A stretch of 64,000 nucleotides of DNA. It comes from Anastrepha obliqua (taxonomy: Eukaryota > Arthropoda > Insecta > Diptera > Tephritidae). Of the stretch, positions 55,102 through 64,000 are shown in pieces. The notes beneath the pieces were generated by a model. That model ran no database searches, had not been told where the DNA came from, and saw only the letters and a program-made list of their open reading frames with translations. A program made the position numbers and the translations under genes. Numbering within the stretch: the stretch's first letter is position 1; each line of letters opens with the position of its first letter. The DNA lies in contig NC_072893.1 in the NCBI RefSeq assembly GCF_027943255.1, forward strand, positions 95,921,784 to 95,985,783, in the 5' to 3' direction.

Positions 55102-55838
55102 GGGGTAACACCACTGTACACGCGTAAAATAAACACGATTTTTAAAGAATTTTGTTGTATAGAAGCAAAGGGGAAACAATCACTCTGATTTGGGAAGTTA
55201 TTACTTATATACTAAAATACAAAACTACAAAGTTTGATCGAAAAATTTTACAAAATGGCGGCATTGGAGACATTTTTGTAATGTGGTTTCTCTTGAAGGA
55301 GCTCCGCGGCACGCAGCACAGAGGGTGCAAATTTTAATCTGGAACAAAGAAACATTTTTTTCCTTAATCTAGATAAGAATAGCTAGAGAAACACGTAGGG
55401 GATTTAAAAAATATTTATTTTTGTGGAATTAGCAAGCATTTGAAGGAAAAATCTCTATTTTGGACTAAAAAAACGGCACTTAAATAATTATAACAATCGT
55501 TTAAATTAATCTATCGAAAATCCCCTACGCTCTTCTCTTAAGAAGGTTATTATACAGACGTAGTGAAAAACCTGATTAAAAATATTTAAAATTGTTTGAG
55601 TTATGCTGCGTGCCAATTTCAGAAAACGTGTTTTGAGAAAAACGCGTCTAAAGTTTGGAAATTTGGAGAAGTCGTTAGGTAGCAGTCACTAACGCTTGGT
55701 TAAAAGCTTAAAATATTTATGAAATAGACTTCGGTAACGTATAAAACTTTTTGTTCTGTATTTTAAAAGGTTCAAAGAATTTTTTAAGCTTATAAAAAAA
55801 AAATCAATTTTTTGAAATTTCTACAGTGGTGTTACCCC
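55102..55838 (-). mobile_element. TTAA-flanked 737-bp element
   Basis: TTAA at 55098-55101 and 55839-55842; perfect TIR GGGGTAACACCACTGTA at both ends. In minus orientation the interior has GCCGCCATTTTG (about 55252-55263) and CTTTGTTCCAGATTAAAAT at 55333-55351, the diverged counterpart of the CAGATGA motif, about 238 bp from the left end. Also GAGAAAAACGCGTCTAAAG near 55633, shared with the copy at 0.6-1.3 kb. No ORF. Confidence 0.85.
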
Positions 55839-55842
55839 TTAA

Positions 55843-58229
55843 ATGATGATGTAAAATTTCTCGCCTAAGCCACAGCGAGCTGTCTTTATGTAGGGCGGCG
55901 AAAACCAAATTATTTGGCTTTTAATTATCATTCGAAGAGTACTATAACTTCTACTTAGCTTTTGCTTCTCTTCTCTCTTTATTGCTTTCCTTCATCCTTC
56001 CTAATTCTCGCTGCTACGCGTTATCTTCATTTGTAAATGGCTATGCAGCGGTGTGGTAGCCGTGGTCGAATATTTTGGGAAGAATTTATTTCTGATTTCC
56101 TGTCTTGAATTTCTTCACATTATTTATTCTGTTGGAGCGGATATCATCTCACCATATTTGAGATAGCACAAACACCAGATCGCGGTGTGCTACTTCTGGA
56201 ATTGATCTTATATTACAGCCTTAGCAAAACTGTGGGCTGTTAATTGTAGATATTTTGAGTAAAAGTGGAGGAAAAGTAGATTAATATGGAAAAAATGTCC
56301 GTTTTCAAAGGCAAGCGCCCATAAGTAACAGTTCACTTACTGAACATAGCTCTTAAATCAGGGCTTCATAAGTCTTTTTTTAGGGCAACGCGCGCGAAAT
56401 GTGTAGTTTTTAAGAATCCGAAGCCACTACATATGAAGTATATGGTAGATCATTTATATAAGGTATATGGTAGATCATATATTTATATAATTAATACAGA
56501 CCTCAACACCGCAGGTTTTATTGTAATTATATTATCCACAAGACGCACTCAATGAGCCAACGATTTTTGTTTTTCCAAGTTAGTTATTATTTCCGACAGA
56601 AAGCTGTAGTTTGCATTAATACGGAATAATAGAATAGACTTTAAAAGCACAGAAATTCGGGCCATAATTATGACCTTATCTTGTTTAGGGGATATAATAG
56701 GGTCATATTGCTAATACTTTGAACTTCGGGATCGGTTTAAATTTCGAGATGGATTTAAATATTAATTCACTAAATATAATTCTTGGATTAAGTTAAACCA
56801 TTTTTTGTTTTAAAGTCACACAATTTCTGATAACCTCTATTTGTACGATAATAGATATATTTATATACATCAATTAATTTAAATTTATTTTTGGAAACCA
56901 TTCACAGTTTGTTTCCATTTAAGTAAGTTTAACCAAAAGGAACTTAATTCTTTCCACATTTTCTACCATTCTTAAATGCAACCTTTTATAAAGGAGTGTC
57001 AAAATTCTGATGCCGGAGGTGAGCAAACCTTTAATAATTGAATCACGGATCAACAAGTGTAACCACAGTTCGAAAGGCGTTACCTGAACTTACTTGTGTG
57101 AATGAGCAAGAAGAAATAGAATTTTGTGAAACTCGACGGCCTTTGGAGAAAATTTCTCTATTAAACTAGTTTTTCATAGTCTTCGAACTTCTATATCTAT
57201 GAATTACCTTAAACCATTTGGCGGATACGGACGCACCAAATAGGTCGAATTATTTATTTTAATCATATTCATGGTCTATTTATCCAAAACGCATGATTTA
57301 TTTTTATGTTCTCTATAGAATGCTAAAACGTTTCCGTTTTATTAAGCTTCGACGGTGCAAAGTGAAGGCCATTATGAAGCGCCTATAGTAGGGGGCAACT
57401 AAAATGTATTTAACAAAGTGCATTTGAATTCCACATTGATTGCATAAGAAATACTTATAATGCCAAATTGAAAACTATTATTACTTATTTTAATTCATTT
57501 GTTCATATTTTTTGAGATTAAAGTTCATTAAAGAAGATTGGCACGTATTTGTCAAACACACCATATTTAATATACCATTGGTATAATTACTTTATTAATT
57601 AAATTTTGGCACAGTCTGAATTGTGAAACTCCACTTTCAAGCTAAAGAAAACATGATGTGGTGTCCAATTGAGTTCAAGAGAAAGTGTACAATGTTCTAG
57701 AAGTTTCATGTCTCTAAAATAAAAGAAATCCAAAATCATAGTCAGAGAAAGAGATAATTCAAATTTATTGCTATTCTCTCCGCAATTTTAACCCAAAGAC
57801 CTCGCGGTCACGAATTGCTTTTAGCGGATAAGCGAACTTATAAAAGTTGAGAAAACAAGCACAGCGTCCGCATGCTAGTGAGCACACTGAGTGAGATCAC
57901 CTTCTACTCTCGACGTAAACTCAGCTGCGTTTGTCTAGTCAAGCTGCGTATAGCGCGATGAAATGCGTATTATTTAGATCAGTTTATCCTCGAGAAGGCG
58001 CGCGTTAGGATTTTGCTTACACAACTTTCATGTAGAAATATTATGCCGTTAGCTTAGGAATTGCAGTTAGAGCTATTTTAATAATTTCATGGTTTCGTTT
58101 TTAAAAAATTAATATATGTGGGACTTTTAGTAAACTCTAATAATTTAGTTTAGCATAACATAATAATATTATATTAATAATTTTTTTCATTAAAAAAAAA
58201 AACTGTACAAAATGAATAAAAAAATAAAT
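55843..58229. other. Intergenic; one promoter-like stretch
   Basis: No gene recognised. At 57838-57846 TTATAAAAG is followed by A- and C-rich DNA with several AGTG words, which could be a core promoter or an LTR fragment, but no downstream gene supports it. Confidence 0.35.
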
Positions 58230-58538
58230 AACTAATTGGCGTGTACACTTCTGTTAGGTGTTTGGTCGAGCTCCTCCTCCTATTTGTGGTGCGCGCTTGA
58301 TGTTGTTCCACAAATGGAGGGGCCTACAGATGTAAGCTGCCTCTGAACGACAACTAGTTCTTTATGAGGAACTTTTTCATGGCAGAAATACACTCGGAGG
58401 CTTGCCATTGATGTCGAGGGTGACCGCAATTAGAAAAAACTTGTTCTATCATTTTGATGTTTCATGCACGGAGATTCGAACCTACGCACTCCGAACGGTA
58501 GTCGTCTGTCAACCAATATATTCGTTAACGGCGGCCGA
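58230..58538 (-). mobile_element. tRNA-derived SINE copy 7
   Basis: Reads GGTGTTTGGTCGAGCTCCTC, CACAAATGGAGGGGCCTACA, CGGAGGCTTGCCATTG and, at the head side, GGTTCGAATCTCC (B box, minus) and CGGCCGCCGTTAACGAATAT. Diverged and with a changed head (TAACGAATATATTGG instead of TAGCCGAATGGGTTGG), so an older copy. Boundaries within about 8 bp. Confidence 0.85.
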
Positions 58539-58679
58539 ATTAATAGCAATAATAATTTAGTCTCAGTGGTGGACGAGATCCCTATGAAGTTACTATCGAA
58601 GCCAGTTGGACATATATTACTTGCATGATCAATGCAAAGTAATTCATTGCATGATTGCATGTTTTTTGGTACTTATAGC

Positions 58680-59968
58680 GGGTGATTTTTTAGCTATTAT
58701 CTTTTAAACAGTTGGTTTAAACAGCTGACGCACGTTTCGTGTTTTATTTCACTGTCAAACATCTTCAGTTTGGTCTATAATTTAACCATGAATCGTCTTA
58801 CAAACGAACAACGCAACAACAATGATTTGCAACATTGAATTTTATTAGAAAAATGGGTGTTCTGTTAAGAAAGTTTATTGCGCGCTTCTTCCATTTTATG
58901 GTCAGTTCAATCAACCCACTGAAGCGGCTATTCGAGCTATTGTGACTAAATTTATAACCAAATTTACATTATTGGACATCAAACCACGAACACACTTACG
59001 TAGAGTGGGAACTGAAGAAAATATCGCAGCTGTGTCGGCCGGTGTTAATGATGACCATCAATTCATCAATTATCGATTCGTCGCCGTTTGCAGCAATTGG
59101 GCCTCTGTTACTCAACAAGGTGGAAAATTTTGCCAAAGGATTTAGATGTGAAGGCTTTCAAAAACAGCTGGTGCAAGAATTGAAGCCGAACGGCCTACCG
59201 CAACGCAGAATTTTTGGTGAATGGGCTCTTGGAAAGTTGGCCGAAGATCCACTTTTTTATCGAAAAATTGTGTTCAGCGACAAAGCTCATTTTTGGATCA
59301 ATGGGTATGTAAATAAGCAGAATTGTCGATTTTGGAGTGAAGTTCAGCCAGAAGAATTGCAAGAGCTACCAATGTATCCAGAAAAGGTCACAGTTAGGTG
59401 CGGTTTATGAACTGGAGGTATCATTGGACCGTACTTCTTCAAAGATGGTGCCAATCGTAAGGTAACTGTGAATGGTGAGCGCTACTGTGAATTGCTATCC
59501 AACTTTTATTTGCCAAAATGAAAGAGCTTGACTTGCATGACATGTGGTTTCAGCAAGACGGTGCCACATGCCACACAGCACGCGTAATAATGGACTTGTT
59601 GAGAGGCGAGTTCGGTGAACATTTATTTCACGTTCGGGACTTGTCAATTGGTCACCCAGATCGTGCGATATAACGCCTTTCGATTTTTTTTTTGTGGGGC
59701 TATGTTCAAGCTCATGTCGATTCAGACATGCCTGCTTCAATTAACGCATTTATATGTGAGATACCGGCCGAAACATTGGAAAGAGTATGTCAAAATTGGA
59801 CTAAGCGGATGGACGAAGCGCAGTCGCGGTCAACATTTGCATCAAATAATCTTCAAACATTAAATTATATAAACTGTACTATCGATTTAAATAAAAATTT
59901 CATAAATTTTTGTGAACTTTACGAGTGTTTTTTCGAAAAACCTTTCCTATAGCTCTTAAAAAATACCC
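58680..59968 (+). mobile_element. DUF4817-type Tc1/mariner element, second copy
   Basis: Left TIR GGGTGATTTTTTAGCTATTA at 58680; right TIR reverse complement GGGGTATTTTTTAAGAGCTA ending about 59968. About 1.29 kb; same family as 37268-38543. Contains a decayed transposase. Confidence 0.85.
58788..59850 (+). pseudogene. DUF4817-type transposase, decayed
   Basis: ATG at 58788 (ATGAATCGTCTTACAAACG) but a frame break follows after eight codons. Recognisable pieces: TKFITKFTLLDIKPRTHLRR, TEENIAAVSAGVNDDHQFIN, then IFGEWALGKLAEDPLFYRKI, VFSDKAHFWINGYVNKQNCR (the DEAH first acidic residue region; Asp kept but E is K), PMYPEKVTV and after frame changes QQDGATCHTAR (second Asp) and DITPFRFFF (third Asp region with L-D changed). 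Last codons ENWTKRMD-like TLERVCQNWTKRMDEAQSRS near 59770-59830. More decayed than the 37.4-kb copy. Confidence 0.85.
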
Positions 59969-59969
59969 C

Positions 59970-61322
59970 TTTACATAAATATGCGAATTTTCGTATCATT
60001 GAACTCGTGGAAAATATTTCAACGCTGTGATTTTGTGTTATAGATCTTAAAAACTCCCTCTCGGACACAATGCGCAGAGTACGTTATGTTCAAAGGACTT
60101 TTTTAATTATCTGTCTACGTAAAATACGTGATTTTGTAATTGCATTTGTTTTTAAAATAACCATCTCTGTGTCAAATTAATCAAATTTCGGGTAGTGCAT
60201 TTATAAATAATCCGCGCATTTATACCAGCAATATTGATAGTTGTAAAAAAGCCGCATGGGTCACCTGCGAGCATTTCTCGAGAGCGAACATTTTTCTTTC
60301 ATCTAACTAAGCCTTCGGTTGGTTATAAAATGTTATAATTTTGGGTGTGACTTTATCACCCATTCTATCAACTATTCCGTCGTTTAAATGACAAGAGGAT
60401 AACATAAGTTTTATTGCAAACATTTGTACGCTTTCTTAAAAATCTCGCCCTCGTCATCTGAAATTTCCTCCAACCAAGATGCAATTTGTGAAGTATTATT
60501 TTCGATGCGATGGCGCTTGTTATTGGATTCTATTATAATGTTATAAAATTAACTTTAATAATTGTTAGGATATACCTATTAATTACTTAAAAAATATTAA
60601 CGTAATTAGGCACGCACTGAGTAAAATGACGCATGGATAAGATAACCCACTTTCTTTGATATCTATTCGCACACCAATTGTGTCGAATGTCTGTTGCCAC
60701 ACAAAAAGCATTTACTTAAAGGCACTAAAAGGTTTTATTCTAAAATGAACATTAAGCATCGAAATTTTAAAATTCGCGAGCAGATTGCTCACAGCGAGCC
60801 TTCTGGAAGGTTAATTAAAAATAATGGATGCGGAGTAGATCATCCATGGAAACGCGTTTAATTAGCTTATGTGGTATGTAGATATTGTTAGTTCTATAAC
60901 AAAATGCCTTCAGAAAAAAATCCTTCCTCAGCTGCCTGTGTGCCCTTATTGAAAAAAAATCTACTCGCTGATAGAAGCTGAGCATATAAGCAACATATAA
61001 TATATAAATTGCTGATCAGCTCTGTGTGCACGACACCCATGAGTATCACAATTTATTTATTTTTTAGGGAACTGAATTCTAGTTATTATTAGCGGCCTCT
61101 TCAGTAAGATTATATTCTTTGGACAATGCAGACGTTGACTATTCAGGTCCGAGCAAGGAGTTTGACGAGAGAGAGCAGCTCTTAGTAGATATTTCCGTGC
61201 AAAATCCACGTCCGTTTTCGACTGACGTTGTCATAAGTCTCTTGTCACTTTTCATCTCCAGTCACCCATCCGCTTCAGAAATAAGGCGGCGATTCATAGA
61301 TAAAAATAAATATATAGATATA
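59970..61322. other. Intergenic, no feature recognised
   Basis: A/T-rich DNA. A 72-codon open stretch at 61119-61337 shows no domain and runs into the TIR of the next mariner, so it is not accepted as a gene. Confidence 0.45.
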
Positions 61323-62265
61323 CATTGTGTAAAATAAGTACCCGGAATTTATAATTTAAACTCTCCCGGGAATACCTGACACTTCAAATTTGGTTTTTTC
61401 ATGTTGGTACACATGTCCTTGAATGCACAAGCCTTATTAGAACGGGATCTATTAGTGTGTTTTATTCTGCAGTCAAAGTGAGTTGATCTTTTGTTTACTT
61501 GGCGAATTTTACTATGGATTTTTGCAAAAAGAGCATCGGAAGGAGGTCTCTGAAGACATGGTTTCCCGAGCTAATACGGACCCTACGTTCATGAAACGCA
61601 TAATAACTGGTGATGAGACATGGGTCTACGAGTACGATATGCAAACCAGTCAGCAATCGTCTGAATGGCGCTTCGAGAACGAGCCGTATCCAAAAAAACC
61701 ACGCCAAAGCCGGTCAAAAGTGAAGGTTATGCTCACGGTTTTCTTTGATTACGAAGACGTGGTGCATTCTGAGTTCCTTCCAGAGGGCCAAACGGTTAAT
61801 AAGGAATATTATTTATCCGTTTTAAGGCGTTTACGTGAAGCCATTCGCCGTAAACGGCCCGAATTGTGGAAGGAAAATTCGTGGATTCTGCACGACGACA
61901 ACGCGCCATCGCACCGAGCCTTGATTGTACGCGAATACAAGACCAAAAACTTAATAAATACTATCGAACAGCCACCGTATTCGCCAGATCTCGCACCCTG
62001 TGACTTTTTTCTCTTCCCAAAACTAAAATTGCCACTTCGGGGAAGGCGTTTTGAGTCGATTGAAGACATTAAAAAAAAATCGTTAAAGGAGCTGAAGGCC
62101 ATCCCGGCGCCGGCCTACCAGCGGGCCATGGATGACTGGGTTGTTCGTTGGAATATTTGTATCGGCTCAAAAGGAGCCTATTTTGAAGGCGATCCAACAA
62201 ATAATGATGAATAATATGAAAAAATGTGTTTTTTTTTAAATTCCGGGTACTTATTTTACACAATG
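61323..62265 (+). mobile_element. Mariner with intact catalytic triad, N-terminus deleted
   Basis: Ends CATTGTGTAAAATAAGTACC and, reverse complement, CATTGTGTAAAATAAGTACC, at least 28 bp identical (to CCGGAATTTA), flanked by TA at 61321-61322 and 62266-62267. 943 bp. The region between the left TIR and the transposase is shortened, with loss of the DNA-binding domain. Near-identical TIRs suggest a recent insertion. Confidence 0.9.
61558..62214 (+). CDS. Mariner transposase catalytic domain (N-terminally truncated)
   Basis: First in-frame ATG is 61558 (MVSRANTDPTFMKRIITGDE); similarity begins slightly upstream (EHRKEVSEDM) without an ATG. Order: TGDETWVYEYDMQTSQQSSE (first Asp), SKVKVMLTVFFDYEDVVHSE, GQTVNKEYYLSVLRRLREAI, SWILHDDNAPSHRALIVREY (second Asp), EQPPYSPDLAPCDFFLFPKL (third Asp, 34 residues on) and the tail AMDDWVVRWNICIGSKGAYF. 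219 codons, no stop until 62212-62214; the helix-turn-helix domain (about 130 residues) is missing. Catalytic core looks competent by eye but cannot bind TIRs by itself. No sign of a start context. Confidence 0.85.
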   Translation: MVSRANTDPTFMKRIITGDETWVYEYDMQTSQQSSEWRFENEPYPKKPRQSRSKVKVMLTVFFDYEDVVHSEFLPEGQTVNKEYYLSVLRRLREAIRRKRPELWKENSWILHDDNAPSHRALIVREYKTKNLINTIEQPPYSPDLAPCDFFLFPKLKLPLRGRRFESIEDIKKKSLKELKAIPAPAYQRAMDDWVVRWNICIGSKGAYFEGDPTNNDE

Positions 62266-62340
62266 TATTCCATTGGCTGCCGTATGCTAAAAAATATTGC
62301 TAAACTGCTTTTTCTGTCATCTGATTATTCATGTGAATTG

Positions 62341-62512
62341 TTTTTTTTGACGTGATAACGTCTTATAATTCGATTTAACAGGCTGCACGCACGAAAAAAT
62401 GTGTCGTTACCTTGCTCATTAGTGTTACCTTGCTCATTAGTGTTACCTTGCTCATTGCCGTTACCTTGCTCATATGTCGTTACCTTGCTCATTGCCGTTA
62501 CCTTGAATGAAC
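62341..62512. repeat. 18-bp tandem repeat next to a shared TIR-like block
   Basis: A block TTTGACGTGATAACGTCTTA (62346) is followed by GCTGCACGCAC and six near-copies of GTTACCTTGCTCATTAGT (period 18-19) at about 62405-62512. The same block recurs at 62759. Confidence 0.8.
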
Positions 62513-62751
62513 TGCAAGCGAAAGCGCGGAACGAACGACAAAGCAAACGAACGGCAACGTTCGACATCTTGCTCTCTCCTACTTAAGTGAGCGTATATGT
62601 GTATGTATATGCGCATATGTACATATATAATATAAATTCACGTATTTGTATTTGCATATGCCTTCTTATTGATTATTATTAATTTGATTTACTTGAAGAA
62701 TTTAAAATAAAACCAAGTTTGTTAATAATACCTGTTGTTTTAATGTTATTA

Positions 62752-63200
62752 TTATTTTTTGACGTGATAACGTCTTATAATTCTATGTAGCCAGCTGCAC
62801 GCACCAAAAAATGTGTCGTTATCTTGCTCATGCGTCGTTACCTTGCTTGAACAGCATGTTATGTTATGTTATGTTATGTTATGTTATGTTATGTTATGTT
62901 ATGTTATGTTATGTTATGTTATGTTATGTTATGTTATGTTATGTTATGTTATGTTACGTTATGTTATGTTATGTTATGTTATGTTATGTTTTGTTATGTT
63001 ATGTTATGTTATGTAATGTTATGTTATGTTATGTTATGTTATGTTATGTTATGTTAAAGTATATTATGTTATGTTAATGTTAACTCATTCTCTATATCCA
63101 TACAAAATATCTATCAAACAAATAAAATTAAAATTTTCTTTTGAAAAATGCAACCATTCAATCAGTATTTTCTTATGACGTTATCACGTTAAACTATCGT
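62752..63200. mobile_element. Possible TIR-bounded element with pentanucleotide array
   Basis: TTGACGTGATAACGTCTTAT at 62758 and, in reverse complement, TTTAACGTGATAACGTCATA ending near 63193 form inverted ends around a (ATGTT)n array. Contains the GCTGCACGCAC and GTTACCTTGCT words of the previous block. No coding. Superfamily unknown; resembles non-autonomous elements with internal microsatellites (inference). Confidence 0.45.
62857..63080. repeat. (ATGTT)n pentanucleotide array
   Basis: About 40 nearly uniform TATGT/ATGTT units with only a few substitutions (e.g. ACGTT, TTGTT, AATGTT). Confidence 0.95.
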
Positions 63201-63320
63201 CAGTAAACCGACTTTACAGACAACCTCTTTTTTTTTATCTCGAAAATGGGACTTTGGATGTTTAAATTATTCGCGTGCTTTCAGTAATGGCTGTATCAAT
63301 AAGCTAAATGGATCAAGATC

Positions 63321-63356
<36 letters not shown>

Positions 63357-64000
63357 AGAAAGAACATATATCTAAATAAATTCACAGCATTTGCAGAGAA
63401 TACAAATAGACAAAATTTACATAAAAATCTAGAGCAAATAGACAAACATATGAAAACATATATCTAATATATGTATGTATTATATATATGCAAAAAATCT
63501 CATATACACCTTATACGTTTACATATTCATATGTATGTATGCATATATGAATACATATGTTGGGACAATGTATGCACGTAGATGTTTCTAGTCTAAGCAA
63601 AACAATGCATATTCGTATATATGTACATATGTATGTACATATAACCGCACACACTCACTTTATGCCTCTATATGCCTGTGTTTCCAAAACTAAAATTCAA
63701 AGTCTAGCGACTACAAGAACAAAATGCATTCATAGGCGCAGCTGTAGCGGCCATCGTTCCAGTTGCCATAGTGCTGAACAGTCTGAAATAGTCGCGGCGG
63801 CGCTGAACAGTTTCAACTATCGTACTGCACAACAAAAACTCATCATAAAATATATATAAGGTATAGCTCTCTCTCTCCTTTTCCTCCACGTTATATCTTT
63901 TTTCTCTCTCGCGGAACGAAAATGCCCAAAACGTTGAAATTTTACTCTCCATTCTCGCTCGTCCATCGACGCCTAAGAACTTTCACTTCAAAAAACTCTC
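63200..64000. other. Microsatellite-rich intergenic DNA
   Basis: Includes (AG)n at about 63324-63362, TATGTACATATGTATGTAC at 63619 and CTCTCTCTCTC at 63866. No supported gene; a 100-codon open stretch at 63557-63859 is not recognisable. Confidence 0.6.

Noticed and set aside
57838..57900. TATAAAAG core-promoter-like or LTR-like sequence
   Set aside because: No downstream ORF, no second LTR copy and no TG..CA ends seen.
62325..62567. Minus-strand frame with NEQGN repeats
   Set aside because: Arises from the 18-bp tandem repeat; no start context or partner domain.
62811..63077. Open frames repeating CYVML
   Set aside because: Translation of the ATGTT pentanucleotide array in three frames; no protein is implied.
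1..64000. CRISPR arrays, operons and Shine-Dalgarno sites
   Set aside because: The window is eukaryotic in character; no direct-repeat/spacer arrays or polycistronic gene runs were seen.

Overview
The window reads as accessory, repeat-dominated DNA from an insect nuclear genome. It is AT-rich, full of short A/T runs and of the ACATATGTATGTA-type microsatellites common in flies, and it carries insect mariner lineages, Helitrons, Jockey- and R1-type LINEs and a tRNA-derived SINE. A higher dipteran, possibly a tephritid fruit fly, fits best; this is inference from repeat content and style only. I found no complete host protein-coding gene. The only candidate host exon is near 18.08-18.34 kb (minus) and is weak.

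Layout. 0-5.4 kb: two decayed LINE reverse transcriptases, a TTAA-type element, and a nested mariner pair (one mariner inserted in the long terminal repeat of another). 6.4-8.5 kb: an internally deleted mariner, then a terminal-inverted-repeat (TIR) element encoding a frameshifted cysteine-rich protein. 10.1-17.7 kb: a TTAA element, a Tc1/mariner DNA-binding-domain fragment, SINEs, a truncated mariner and a decayed Helitron with internal tandem repeats. 19.6-22.5 kb: three LINE fragments. 24.2-31.8 kb: SINEs, a mariner relic, a Jockey-type LINE split by a TTAA element, and a mariner-derived miniature element inserted in a SINE tail. 33-40.7 kb: a gag-like ORF split by two abutting TTAA elements, a Tc1-like relic, a mariner nested in a mariner, and another mariner. 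42.5-45.4 kb: a LINE 3' end and two mariners. 48.3-50.6 kb: a LINE 3' end split by a 1.76-kb TIR element that carries an intact 247-codon ORF of unknown function. 51.5-55.8 kb: a Helitron containing an 852-bp palindrome, a Tc1-like relic and a TTAA element. 58.2-62.3 kb: a SINE and two mariners, the last with all three catalytic aspartates. 62.3-63.4 kb: tandem repeats.

The elements relate mainly by nesting. Insertions into other elements (LINE into which a TIR element jumped, mariner into mariner TIR, mariner into SINE tail, TTAA elements into gag ORFs) allow several boundaries to be defined by the interrupted host element. Two groups look least explained: (i) a set of about 711-737 bp TTAA-flanked elements whose ends differ but which share a T-rich CAGAT motif about 235 bp from one end; (ii) two TIR elements carrying ORFs that are not recognisable transposases (7.3-8.5 kb and 48.6-50.3 kb).
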